A DNA stretch of 64,000 bases from Paraflavitalea devenefica (GTDB lineage Bacteria > Bacteroidota > Bacteroidia > Chitinophagales > Chitinophagaceae). This document shows, one piece after another, positions 16,719 to 24,508 of this stretch. Below the pieces are notes generated by a model. The model was not told where the DNA came from. It was given only the letters and a program-made list of their open reading frames with translations, and ran no database searches. The number at the start of each line of letters is the position of its first letter. The first letter of the stretch is position 1. The stretch is taken from assembly GCF_011759375.1 (NCBI RefSeq), contig NZ_JAARML010000001.1, positions 372,001-436,000 on the forward strand, in the 5' to 3' direction. The translations under genes and the position numbers were made by a program.

Positions 16719-18197
16719 TTGTTCTCTCAAAGCCGGCACCAGGATTTGTTTACATACGAGTCAATAACCCAATACCATGCTGATTTGCTGAATGGCGCTA
16801 CCACCTGCGTAGCTGCTGTGCAGCATTTTTTGCATAACATAGAGAACAATCGTCACCTCAACGCCTACCTGCATGTATTTGATCAGGAGGCCTTGCAACG
16901 GGCAGCTACCCTAGATGCACAACGCGCAGCGGGCAAACCGCTGGGTAAGCTGCATGGTGTGGTAATAGCTATTAAGGATGTGATCTGTTATAAAGACCAT
17001 CCCGTATCTGCCGCTTCAAAGATCCTGCAAAACTTCACCTCGCTATACAATGCCACAGCCGTTGAGCGGCTGCTGGCCGAAGAGGCCATCATCATCGGCA
17101 ATACCAACTGTGATGAATTTGCCATGGGCTCTACCAACGAGAACTCGGCCCACGGTAAAGTGCTCAATGCCCAGGATGAGACCCGGGTACCCGGTGGCTC
17201 TTCCGGCGGCTCGGCCGTGGCTGTCCAGGCAGCCCTTTGTATGGTAAGCCTGGGAAGCGATACAGGCGGCTCTGTACGCCAGCCAGCCGACTTTTGCGGC
17301 ATCGTAGGGCTGAAGCCCACCTATGGCCGCATCTCCCGCTATGGCCTCATTGCTTACGCCTCCTCCTTCGACCAGATCGGCATCTTTGCCAATAATGTAC
17401 CCGACGTGGCCCTTACCCTCGAAGTAATGGCCGGCCCTGATGCATTTGACAGCACCGTATCTCCCGTGGAAGTACCCGCTTATTCAACTGCAACCAATTC
17501 ATTACCAGCCTCTTTAAAGATCACCTACTTCAAAGAGGCACTGGAAAGCCCGGCCCTGGACAATGAAATAAGGGACAATATCCTGGCACTGATTGATAAG
17601 CTCCGGGCCGATGGTCATACCGTGGAACCAGTGGATTTTGAGTACCTGGACTACATCGTACCTACCTATTATGTACTCACCACCGCCGAAGCCTCTTCCA
17701 ACCTTTCCCGCTTCGACGGGGTCAAATATGGCTACCGGACCGGAAATGTGGATAAAAACCTGGCCTTAACAGATTTTTATAAGTCCAGCCGATCTGACGG
17801 ATTTGGCTGGGAAGTCAAACGTCGTATAATGCTCGGCACTTTCGTTTTGAGTGCGGGTTATTACGATGCCTATTTTACGAAGGCCCAGCAGGTAAGACAA
17901 CTATTGGTAGAAAAGACCAATTTGGTATTCAATAACTTCGACGCGATCATTTTACCCACCGCCCCCTCCACCGCTTTTAAGCTCGGCGAGAAAATGGACG
18001 ACCCCATCGCTATGTACTTAGCTGACATTTTTACAGTTTTTTCCAACCTAACCGGCATTCCCGGCATCTCAATCCCGCTTTTTTGGCACAGTAATGGCAT
18101 GCCTTATGGGCTGCAGATTATGACAAACCGATTTCGCGAATTATATTTGCTCCAGCTATCCCAACAGTGGATGCGGCAGTATAGGTTCGCCGGTTAA
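16719..18197 (+). CDS. gatA: Asp-tRNA(Asn)/Glu-tRNA(Gln) amidotransferase subunit A
   Basis: Glutamine-hydrolysing subunit of GatCAB, which converts mischarged Glu-tRNA(Gln) or Asp-tRNA(Asn) to the amide form. Amidase-signature catalytic residues are all visible: Lys86 (VIAIKDV), the cis-Ser of GGSSGGSA (161/162) and the nucleophile Ser185 (GSDTGGSVRQ). No ATG or GTG precedes the conserved N-terminus; TTG at 16719 and TTG at 16746 (MFTYESITQYHADLL) are the candidates, the second matching the usual family N-terminus better. Length 492 from the first TTG. gatB and gatC lie elsewhere. Confidence 0.95.
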   Translation: MFSQSRHQDLFTYESITQYHADLLNGATTCVAAVQHFLHNIENNRHLNAYLHVFDQEALQRAATLDAQRAAGKPLGKLHGVVIAIKDVICYKDHPVSAASKILQNFTSLYNATAVERLLAEEAIIIGNTNCDEFAMGSTNENSAHGKVLNAQDETRVPGGSSGGSAVAVQAALCMVSLGSDTGGSVRQPADFCGIVGLKPTYGRISRYGLIAYASSFDQIGIFANNVPDVALTLEVMAGPDAFDSTVSPVEVPAYSTATNSLPASLKITYFKEALESPALDNEIRDNILALIDKLRADGHTVEPVDFEYLDYIVPTYYVLTTAEASSNLSRFDGVKYGYRTGNVDKNLALTDFYKSSRSDGFGWEVKRRIMLGTFVLSAGYYDAYFTKAQQVRQLLVEKTNLVFNNFDAIILPTAPSTAFKLGEKMDDPIAMYLADIFTVFSNLTGIPGISIPLFWHSNGMPYGLQIMTNRFRELYLLQLSQQWMRQYRFAG

Positions 18198-18344
18198 AAT
18201 GAAAGGCCCTAATAATCGACTCCCGGCGTTTTAATCTTTACAGCACTATTTCTTCCAATCCTATCAAAGACGATCCCGTTCCTATTTAAAACATCATCCG
18301 TTTAATCCATACCTGAGAGTCGGCATTGTTGTGCTAAAAAAACG

Positions 18345-19448
18345 ATGATGAAAAGAAAGCTAGTTTTCGCCAGCATTTTTAGTCTGGTGTGGTTACTAAT
18401 GGCATTTGATACAGGAGGTAAAAAGAAACCCTCTACCCAAAAGCCGGCAGCCAAATCAACACAGGCCCGAAAAGCAAAGGCCACTATTGTACTTAATGAC
18501 ACCATCCAGTCACCAGCGAAGTCTGATTCCCTGGCTGATCCGGGTTTCAACCAGTTATTTGAGACCAACTCAAATAATGTAAGGCTGAATCCCCGCGCTA
18601 TCAGCTTTGTTCAGGACTATATGGAAAAGAACACGGAAGACCTGCTGGAAATGAAGGATTGGGGTCGTCCATACTTTAATATGATGGATAACATCCTCGT
18701 TAAGTATGGTTTACCTACTGAGCTGAAATACCTCGCGGTTATTGAATCCAGGCTCAAACGTTCGGCTGTTTCCTGGGCAGGAGCAGTAGGACCCTGGCAA
18801 TTAATGCCCGCCACTGCCCGTATCCTGGGTTTAAAAGTAAGCCGCAGCCGGGATGAGCGTACTGATTATTATAAGAGTACCCATGCTGCCGCCAAATACC
18901 TGAAAGATCTGTATACAGAATTTGGCGACTGGTTGCTGGTAATTGCTGCCTATAATGGCGGTCCCGGCAACGTGTACAGCGCTATCCGTAAAAGCGGTAG
19001 CCGTAACTTCTGGAACCTGCAGTATTACCTGCCGGCAGAATCACGGACACACGTTAAAAAGTTTATCGGCACACACTATATATTTGAAGGTCAGGGTAGT
19101 GTAACTACCTTAACCAAGGCCGAAGCTACTGAGCAAATGGGCGTAACAGCCACTTATTTGCTCAGAAGGAACCTGAGCACCCAGGAGCTCACGGACGCCA
19201 AAAGCGTAACGGTTTCCGGTAAATACCATTCATCTGTCATCGCCCGTCACATCGCGATGGACCAGGTTTCCTTTAACAGGTACAATCCGGACTTTGACAA
19301 AAAAATGGCCAGTGCAGATAATGCCTATGAGCTGAAACTGCCTGCCGATAAAATGGAACTTTTCCAGGCCAACAAGTACGTTATCCTGAATGAATCAGTT
19401 CAGTTACTCCTGAGTGGCGCTACTGTGGCAGCGAAAGAAGTCAAATAA
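18345..19448 (+). CDS. Membrane-bound/secreted lytic murein transglycosylase (MltD-like)
   Basis: SLT-type lytic transglycosylase that cleaves the glycan backbone of peptidoglycan with formation of 1,6-anhydro ends. The 367 residues start with a signal or membrane segment (KLVFASIFSLVWLLMAF), a Lys/Pro/Ala-rich linker, then the catalytic domain with Glu134 in AVIESRLKRSAVS, WAGAVGPWQLMPATA and the late motif VIAAYNGGPGNVYSAI. No LysM repeats are recognisable at the C-terminus, unlike E. coli MltD, although a LysM-like remnant may exist near residues 300-350. A terminator follows. Confidence 0.9.
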   Translation: MMKRKLVFASIFSLVWLLMAFDTGGKKKPSTQKPAAKSTQARKAKATIVLNDTIQSPAKSDSLADPGFNQLFETNSNNVRLNPRAISFVQDYMEKNTEDLLEMKDWGRPYFNMMDNILVKYGLPTELKYLAVIESRLKRSAVSWAGAVGPWQLMPATARILGLKVSRSRDERTDYYKSTHAAAKYLKDLYTEFGDWLLVIAAYNGGPGNVYSAIRKSGSRNFWNLQYYLPAESRTHVKKFIGTHYIFEGQGSVTTLTKAEATEQMGVTATYLLRRNLSTQELTDAKSVTVSGKYHSSVIARHIAMDQVSFNRYNPDFDKKMASADNAYELKLPADKMELFQANKYVILNESVQLLLSGATVAAKEVK

Positions 19449-19479
19449 AGCAAGATCAATACTGCATTCGTTTTATAGT

Positions 19480-19511
19480 AAAGTGATGGTGTAAATGCCA
19501 TCACTTTTTTC
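19480..19511 (+). terminator. Rho-independent terminator of the lytic transglycosylase gene
   Basis: Stem AAAGTGATGG at 19480-19489 pairs with CCATCACTTT at 19498-19507, followed by T-rich sequence (TTTCTTTTTC). It starts 31 bp after the stop codon. Confidence 0.88.
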
Positions 19512-19589
19512 TTTTTCAGGATAACCAGGCGTGACATTGCCTGAGTATGGCAGTGGAATGGCACCGGAATGGGTGGGGGAATGCCCTGA

Positions 19590-19702
19590 GGTAGCACTAA
19601 GATAGCACGGGGATAGCTCTAAGATAGCACTATGCATTAGGCCATTCTTAGGCCATTCTTAGGCCATTCCCAGGCAACCCTTAGGCAATCCCCAGGCAAT
19701 TC
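19590..19702. repeat. Compound array of 11-bp tandem repeats between convergent genes
   Basis: Four units of type GATAGCACnnn (19590-19633) are followed, after 3 bp, by six units of type TTAGGCCATTC (19637-19702). The first three of the latter are identical; the others vary as CCAGGCAACCC, TTAGGCAATCC and CCAGGCAATTC. All keep an 11-bp step. The array sits between the transglycosylase terminator and the pabB stop codon, and does not form a good hairpin. Confidence 0.85.
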
Positions 19703-19722
19703 CTCTACCTATCGCACTACTG

Positions 19723-21018
19723 CTACCCTTGTCCCCCCAGCACCTGCTTAATCGCCGCCGCCTTCAGCAGGCATTCTTCATACTCCCCTTCGGGGTCGCT
19801 GTAAAAAGTAATCCCTGATCCGGCCTGAAAGGAAAGATAGCCTGTAGACTCATTGTATAGAATACTGCGGATCACCACATTAAAGTCAAAATCACCTTCA
19901 GGAGTGATATACCCTACTGAACCGGAAAACACGCCCCGCTTCGTTTTCTCATACCTTTCAATCAACTCCATCACCTTACGTTTGGGAGCTCCGGTCATAG
20001 ATCCCATAGGGAAAGTATGCCTGATAGCATCCAGGAAATGCACATCACTTCTTAACCGGCCGCTCACCGTAGAGATCATTTGATGCACCTGCGGAAAACT
20101 GTAAATACCAAAAAGCTCATCTACCTGCACACTCCCTTCTTCACAAACCTTCGAAAGGTCATTGCGTACCAGGTCTACCACCATTACATTCTCCGACCGG
20201 TCTTTGGCGCTGTGGTATAATTGTTCCCTGTTCTGTTGGTCGGCCTGCTGGTTGGTAAGATCCCTTTGCCAGGTTCCTTTAATAGGTTGTGAGAACAGTC
20301 GCCTTCCCTCCTTTTTAAGGTAACGTTCCGGGCTGGCGCATACCAGGTAGCGGTCTTCTACCTTATAAAAAGCGGCGAAGGGGTTGGGCGAAGCCTTGCC
20401 CAGCGAGTGGTAAACAGCCAACGGGTCAATCGCCGCATCATGGGCATAAAACTCCTGGCAATAATTGATCTCATAGCAATCACCCCGTAAAATATGTTGC
20501 TGTAACTGACGGATGGTATCAAGATAGGCCGGCCTGCTAAGCCGGTGATGAATGGCAGGTGCCGGCCGGCCGGTTTTTACGGCTGGTGGCTCTGCAGTGA
20601 TAATTTGCTGATAGATATATTCATGATCAGCGAAAGCACCGATACTAATATGGCGTTCATTAAGCTGAACCACCACTTCGGGTATAAAGAAAAAAAGGTC
20701 CGGGAAACCGATACCATCAGGATGTCCGCTGGTCAATGGCTCCAGTTCATTCTTCAGGTCATACCCCAAATGCCCAAATAGCCAGTCAGTATGTTCATCA
20801 TGGAAAGCGCGTAGCTGTTGAAAAGCACCTTCGCCGGCATTGGCCTTTACAGTATGGATGGCTCCTGCTGCCAGCAAACATTCAAAGCGATGGAGAGAGG
20901 AAGAGTATTGCTGGTTGTCCAATAAACAACAAATGTTGAACCGGCTACACCAGTTCAACATTTGCAATTTGGTCTGTTGAAAGTCTTTTATCGGGAATGA
21001 AGCGAAACTTCTGTTCAC
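19723..21018 (-). CDS. pabB: Aminodeoxychorismate synthase component I
   Basis: Chorismate-binding enzyme that makes 4-amino-4-deoxychorismate for folate synthesis. The motif PIKGTW with Lys247 distinguishes PabB from anthranilate synthase, which has PIAGT; in E. coli PabB this lysine forms the covalent intermediate. Other family motifs: GDCYEINYCQEF, NPFAAFYKVEDRYLVCASPERYL, DLVRNDLSKVCEEGSV, FPMGSMTGAPKRKVMELIE and GSGITFYSDPEGEYEECLLKA. Start is GTG at 21018, giving 431 residues. Neither pabA nor pabC is adjacent. It ends against the 11-bp repeat array. Confidence 0.94.
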   Translation of the reverse strand: MNRSFASFPIKDFQQTKLQMLNWCSRFNICCLLDNQQYSSSLHRFECLLAAGAIHTVKANAGEGAFQQLRAFHDEHTDWLFGHLGYDLKNELEPLTSGHPDGIGFPDLFFFIPEVVVQLNERHISIGAFADHEYIYQQIITAEPPAVKTGRPAPAIHHRLSRPAYLDTIRQLQQHILRGDCYEINYCQEFYAHDAAIDPLAVYHSLGKASPNPFAAFYKVEDRYLVCASPERYLKKEGRRLFSQPIKGTWQRDLTNQQADQQNREQLYHSAKDRSENVMVVDLVRNDLSKVCEEGSVQVDELFGIYSFPQVHQMISTVSGRLRSDVHFLDAIRHTFPMGSMTGAPKRKVMELIERYEKTKRGVFSGSVGYITPEGDFDFNVVIRSILYNESTGYLSFQAGSGITFYSDPEGEYEECLLKAAAIKQVLGGQG

Positions 21019-21047
21019 CTTGTAAAGCGCCTCAGGAACGCTGTTAA

Positions 21048-21503
21048 TTAAAAATCATCTTCTTCATCATCAAATCCACGGTCATTGAAGAGATCCATGT
21101 CCTTGAATTCATCATCAAGGCCAAGATCATCATCATCCTTTCCTTTTTTACCAGCGCTCACACCACTGCCGGAACCAGCCTTCTTGGTCTTTGACTTGGG
21201 TAAGTCAAATTCCTCAAAGTCAGGATCCCACTCCTCTTCTTCCTCAGGCTTATCCCAATCATCTACTTCATCATCTTCAACGTCATCGTCGTCGTCGTCA
21301 TCTTCATCACCACTTTTCTTGGAAGATGCTTTGCCTGCTTTTTTGGAAGCTTTGGGTGTAGTTTCCTCATCATCCTCAAGGTCTTCATCATCTTCGTCTT
21401 CTTCTTTCTTTGATTTAGACGAAGCTTTCTTAGGAGTTTCCTTAGAAGACTTTGGTGCAGGGCTTCCGCCGGTCTTTTTTTCTTTGTCAGATTTTGCTGC
21501 CAT
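21048..21503 (-). CDS. Highly acidic low-complexity protein, 151 aa
   Basis: I do not recognise a folded domain. The N-terminal third is Lys/Ser/Pro-rich (KEKKTGGSPAPKSSKETPKK), the middle consists of Asp/Glu runs (EDEDDEDLEDDEE, DEDDDDDDDVEDDEVDDW), and the C-terminal third has WDPDFEEFDLPKS and ends FDDEEDDF. Overall it is strongly charged and probably disordered. It could be a nucleic-acid mimic, a chaperone-like tail protein or a histone-like adaptor. The DNA is GAT/GAA-rich, so the opposite strand gives a spurious Ser-rich frame. Located 29 bp upstream of pabB on the same strand. Confidence 0.8.
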   Translation of the reverse strand: MAAKSDKEKKTGGSPAPKSSKETPKKASSKSKKEEDEDDEDLEDDEETTPKASKKAGKASSKKSGDEDDDDDDDVEDDEVDDWDKPEEEEEWDPDFEEFDLPKSKTKKAGSGSGVSAGKKGKDDDDLGLDDEFKDMDLFNDRGFDDEEDDF

Positions 21504-21723
21504 TGTCTGGTAAGATTATGCTGTAAATTTCAGCGAAGTTTTCAATTCGCCAAACTTTTTTAATAAAAAATTTTACTGTAAAAAAGAACGCTTGAAGGTA
21601 CTCATAATAAAACCATAATTTTCCAAATTGTCACAATGACTTGCGTCAATAAGCAACGCCGGTTTTATTACGTATAGTAAGATACACAGGCTTCTTTAAC
21701 AAACAAATATTTCAAAAGAAATA

Positions 21724-22986
21724 CTATATTTCTATCAGTTGGTCACGGCCGGGTCCATTAGAAATATAGGCCACTTTTACACCCAGGTATTCATTAATAA
21801 ACGTCACATACTGTTTCATCACCTCCGGTAGCTGGGAAGCCGATTTCAGTGCGGTAACGTCCTGCTTCCAGCCTTTAAATGATTTCAGCTCAGGCTCAAT
21901 AGCTACCCTGGTCATCTGGAAAGGCACCTCGGTTGTTTGCTGCCCGTTCACTACGTAGGAAGTACACACCTTCAGCTCATCAAATGCGTCCAGTACATCG
22001 GCCTTTGTCATCACCAGCTTCGTAACGCCATTCACCATACAGGCAAAATTCAGGGCCACCAGGTCTATCCAGCCACAACGGCGTGGACGGCCGGTAGTTG
22101 CACCAAATTCATTGCCAATACGGCGCAATTCTTCACCGGTAGCGTCATGCAGCTCTGTAGGGAAAGGTCCGCTGCCTACGCGGGTACAATAAGCTTTGGT
22201 AACCCCAATCACATCCTTTATCTTTTGCGGGGCCACCCCTAAACCGGTACATACACCGGCTGAAATGGTATTGGAGGATGTTACAAAAGGGAAAGTACCG
22301 AAATCCACATCCAGCATACTGCCCTGTGCTCCTTCGGCCAACACCTTCTTGCCTTGTCTTATCTTGTCGTTGATAAAATACTCTCCGTTAACAATCTTAA
22401 ACTGGCGCATAAACTCCAAAGCATCAAAGAACTCTTCCTCCCAGGCCGAAATATCCTCATGGAAGTTCATGCTGTCCAGCAACTTCTGGTGCTTCAGGCG
22501 CAGTTTAATATACTGGGTGGTAAAACTCTTATCCAGCAGGTCGCCTACCCGCAGGCCATTACGGCCGGTTTTATCCATATAGGCCGGTCCGATACCCTTC
22601 AGGGTAGAACCGATCTTCTCATTGCCTTTCTGCAGTTCAGAAGCCTTATCCAGCGCCCGGTGGGTGGGCAGGATCAGGTGTGTCCTTTCAGAAATATACA
22701 GGTTTTTACGATAGTCAACACCAAAGGACTGAACCGTTTCGCACTCCCTGTGCAGGGTTACTGCATCCAGCACCACGCCATTACCGATCAGGTTGGTGGT
22801 ATTCTCATGGAATATACCGGAGGGGATCTGGTGCAATACTATCTTCTTATCTTTTACATATAGGGTATGACCTGCATTGGGGCCTCCCTGAAAACGGGCT
22901 ATAACATCGTAGGAAGGAGCAAAATAATCCACAATTTTCCCTTTGCCTTCATCGCCCCACTGAAGACCTAATAAAACATCAACCAT
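21724..22986 (-). CDS. purA: Adenylosuccinate synthetase
   Basis: Catalyses GTP-dependent joining of IMP and aspartate, the first committed step to AMP. The 420 residues match the family. Seen: the GTP-binding loop GLQWGDEGKGKIVDYFA with the catalytic Asp13-type residue, FQGGPNAGHTLYV with the catalytic His, IGNGVVLD, GSTLKGIGPAYMDKTGRNGLRVGDL, AEGAQGSMLDVDFGTFPFVTSSNT and the GTP-base region VMTKADVLD. It has its own -7 box upstream (23037-23044, minus strand). Confidence 0.97.
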   Translation of the reverse strand: MVDVLLGLQWGDEGKGKIVDYFAPSYDVIARFQGGPNAGHTLYVKDKKIVLHQIPSGIFHENTTNLIGNGVVLDAVTLHRECETVQSFGVDYRKNLYISERTHLILPTHRALDKASELQKGNEKIGSTLKGIGPAYMDKTGRNGLRVGDLLDKSFTTQYIKLRLKHQKLLDSMNFHEDISAWEEEFFDALEFMRQFKIVNGEYFINDKIRQGKKVLAEGAQGSMLDVDFGTFPFVTSSNTISAGVCTGLGVAPQKIKDVIGVTKAYCTRVGSGPFPTELHDATGEELRRIGNEFGATTGRPRRCGWIDLVALNFACMVNGVTKLVMTKADVLDAFDELKVCTSYVVNGQQTTEVPFQMTRVAIEPELKSFKGWKQDVTALKSASQLPEVMKQYVTFINEYLGVKVAYISNGPGRDQLIEI

Positions 22987-23036
22987 CTATCTGAGTATTT
23001 GTATGATTTGCGTGAACCCGCTAAGCAACGGGAGGG

Positions 23037-23044
23037 CAAAAATA
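23037..23044 (-). promoter_or_regulatory. -7 promoter box for purA
   Basis: CAAAAATA on the plus strand reads TATTTTTG on the minus strand, a TAnnTTTG match 50 bp upstream of the purA start. Confidence 0.5.
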
Positions 23045-23097
23045 GGCGAATGTGATAAAAGCGGGAAATAAAATAAGAAGGCTCCCGGACACAAAAT

Positions 23098-23157
23098 TGC
23101 CGGGAAGGCAGAAAGGCAGGAAGCAATTTTCCTTTGCGCCTTCCCGCCTTCCCGGCA
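23098..23157 (-). terminator. Large hairpin, probable terminator of the susCD operon
   Basis: GCCGGGAAGGC at 23099-23109 is complementary to GCCTTCCCGGC at 23146-23156, with a long interior. On the minus strand the stem is followed by AATTTTGTG. Each arm is itself built of repeated 8-bp units related to CGGGAAGG. It lies 19 bp after the susD stop. Confidence 0.65.
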
Positions 23158-23175
23158 GGTAAATTAACAGCTTAT

Positions 23176-24492
23176 TTAATTCTCGGTCAATGGCTTCGGG
23201 AACTTATCCCATACATCATCGCCTGCCCGGTCAATTGGCAACTGGTTCAGGCGGTCATACCGGCGCATATCCACCCACCGGTGCCCCTCAAAGAATAAAG
23301 AGTACCTGCGCTGGTACAGCATTTCAGCGGTAAGGGCAGCCACTGTAATACCACCTGCATAAACAGGAAGGTTATGTCCTGTCCTGATCCGGTTCAGCGC
23401 CACAATGCCATCGGGTATTTGAGTCAGGTTTATTTTTGCCTCCGCGTAGATCAGTATAAGCTCCTCATTACGGATAACAGGAACAGGAGCGGTACTGGAG
23501 GTATATACCCACACATCCCGGTTACTGGATAAAGAACCATCACTTGATGAAGCGGTTGAAGTGCGTACTGTAGCTTTACCAATTCTGTCATCCCCCGGCA
23601 GTATATCGGTTACATAGCTGGGATGTGCTACCCGCACTTCCCCGCCTCTGTTCTTTGGGAAATACGCGGCATTCAACTGATCATTAGGTCCTGTTGAGTA
23701 CACCATATGTACGCCCAGATTAAAAGACCCGTTCAAATCAAAAAAAGATTCATTCAGCGCTGTCAATGCTGCAGCCCATTGCTGGCGATAGACGGCCACC
23801 CGGGCAGCCAGCGCACGGTTAAACTTTATTAAACCGGCAGCATCCTTAAAACCATCAAAACCTGTTGAAAGCGCAAAGCCAATAGTGGCGCCGGTAAGAT
23901 CGGTTTTTGCCTCATCCAGCAGGCTGGCAATCGCCGTGAGTGATTCCGGGTATCCTAAAAAGGCACCGGGATTATCAGGATCTTCTACCTGCAAACGTAT
24001 ACCATTGGTATAAGTAAGGTTCAGGTTGAGCAGTAACTGGTGCGCTTTGATGGTTTTGGCAAAGCCCAGGTATCCTTTCTTGGTGGCGGCAGGTATATCT
24101 GCATTGGTAGTATTGGTGGCCTGTATGATCAAATTACAATTCTTCACTACCCGGTACCGGGCATTCCAGTTATTGGTTAAATAGAAGGCATTATTGTCCA
24201 GTACTTTTTCCGTTCCTTGTCCCAGTAAATCCGTTACATACCGGGGGTCTGAGCCGGAAAACCGGTACATTTCCCGTCCTATTACGCCTACCACTTCCAG
24301 GTATAGCTCCATGTTATTACGCATACCCGATTCTGTTCCTATGACCAGGTTATCCAATTGCGGCTTGGTAGCATTGTTTAAATAATCCTCAATGACCGGG
24401 TTGTTAAGATTGCCGATCTCTTTTTTGCAGGAGGTAAGCAAAGCAACCCCACAAAAAAACGAGACAATATATAGGATGACTATCTTTTTCAT
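23176..24492 (-). CDS. SusD/RagB-family surface lipoprotein
   Basis: Nutrient-binding lipoprotein that acts as the lid of a SusC transporter at the outer membrane. The ATG at 24492 opens a lipoprotein signal (MKKIVILYIVSFFCGVALLTSC with lipidated Cys22); an upstream in-frame ATG overlaps susC and is rejected. The 438 residues show the SusD layout: helical TPR-like N-terminal half (GFAKTIKAHQLLLNLNLTY) and the C-terminal motif RRYSLFFEGHRWVDMRRYDRLNQLP typical of RagB/SusD. The start lies 17 bp after the susC stop. No glycan-degrading enzyme or regulator is next to the pair, so the substrate cannot be inferred. Confidence 0.93.
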   Translation of the reverse strand: MKKIVILYIVSFFCGVALLTSCKKEIGNLNNPVIEDYLNNATKPQLDNLVIGTESGMRNNMELYLEVVGVIGREMYRFSGSDPRYVTDLLGQGTEKVLDNNAFYLTNNWNARYRVVKNCNLIIQATNTTNADIPAATKKGYLGFAKTIKAHQLLLNLNLTYTNGIRLQVEDPDNPGAFLGYPESLTAIASLLDEAKTDLTGATIGFALSTGFDGFKDAAGLIKFNRALAARVAVYRQQWAAALTALNESFFDLNGSFNLGVHMVYSTGPNDQLNAAYFPKNRGGEVRVAHPSYVTDILPGDDRIGKATVRTSTASSSDGSLSSNRDVWVYTSSTAPVPVIRNEELILIYAEAKINLTQIPDGIVALNRIRTGHNLPVYAGGITVAALTAEMLYQRRYSLFFEGHRWVDMRRYDRLNQLPIDRAGDDVWDKFPKPLTEN

Positions 24493-24508
24493 AGTTCTTT
24501 TTTTGTTT

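Noticed and set aside
21085..21513. Ser-rich plus-strand frame across the acidic protein
   Set aside because: Reverse complement of GAT/GAA runs gives long Ser stretches; the minus-strand frame has a sensible start and end.
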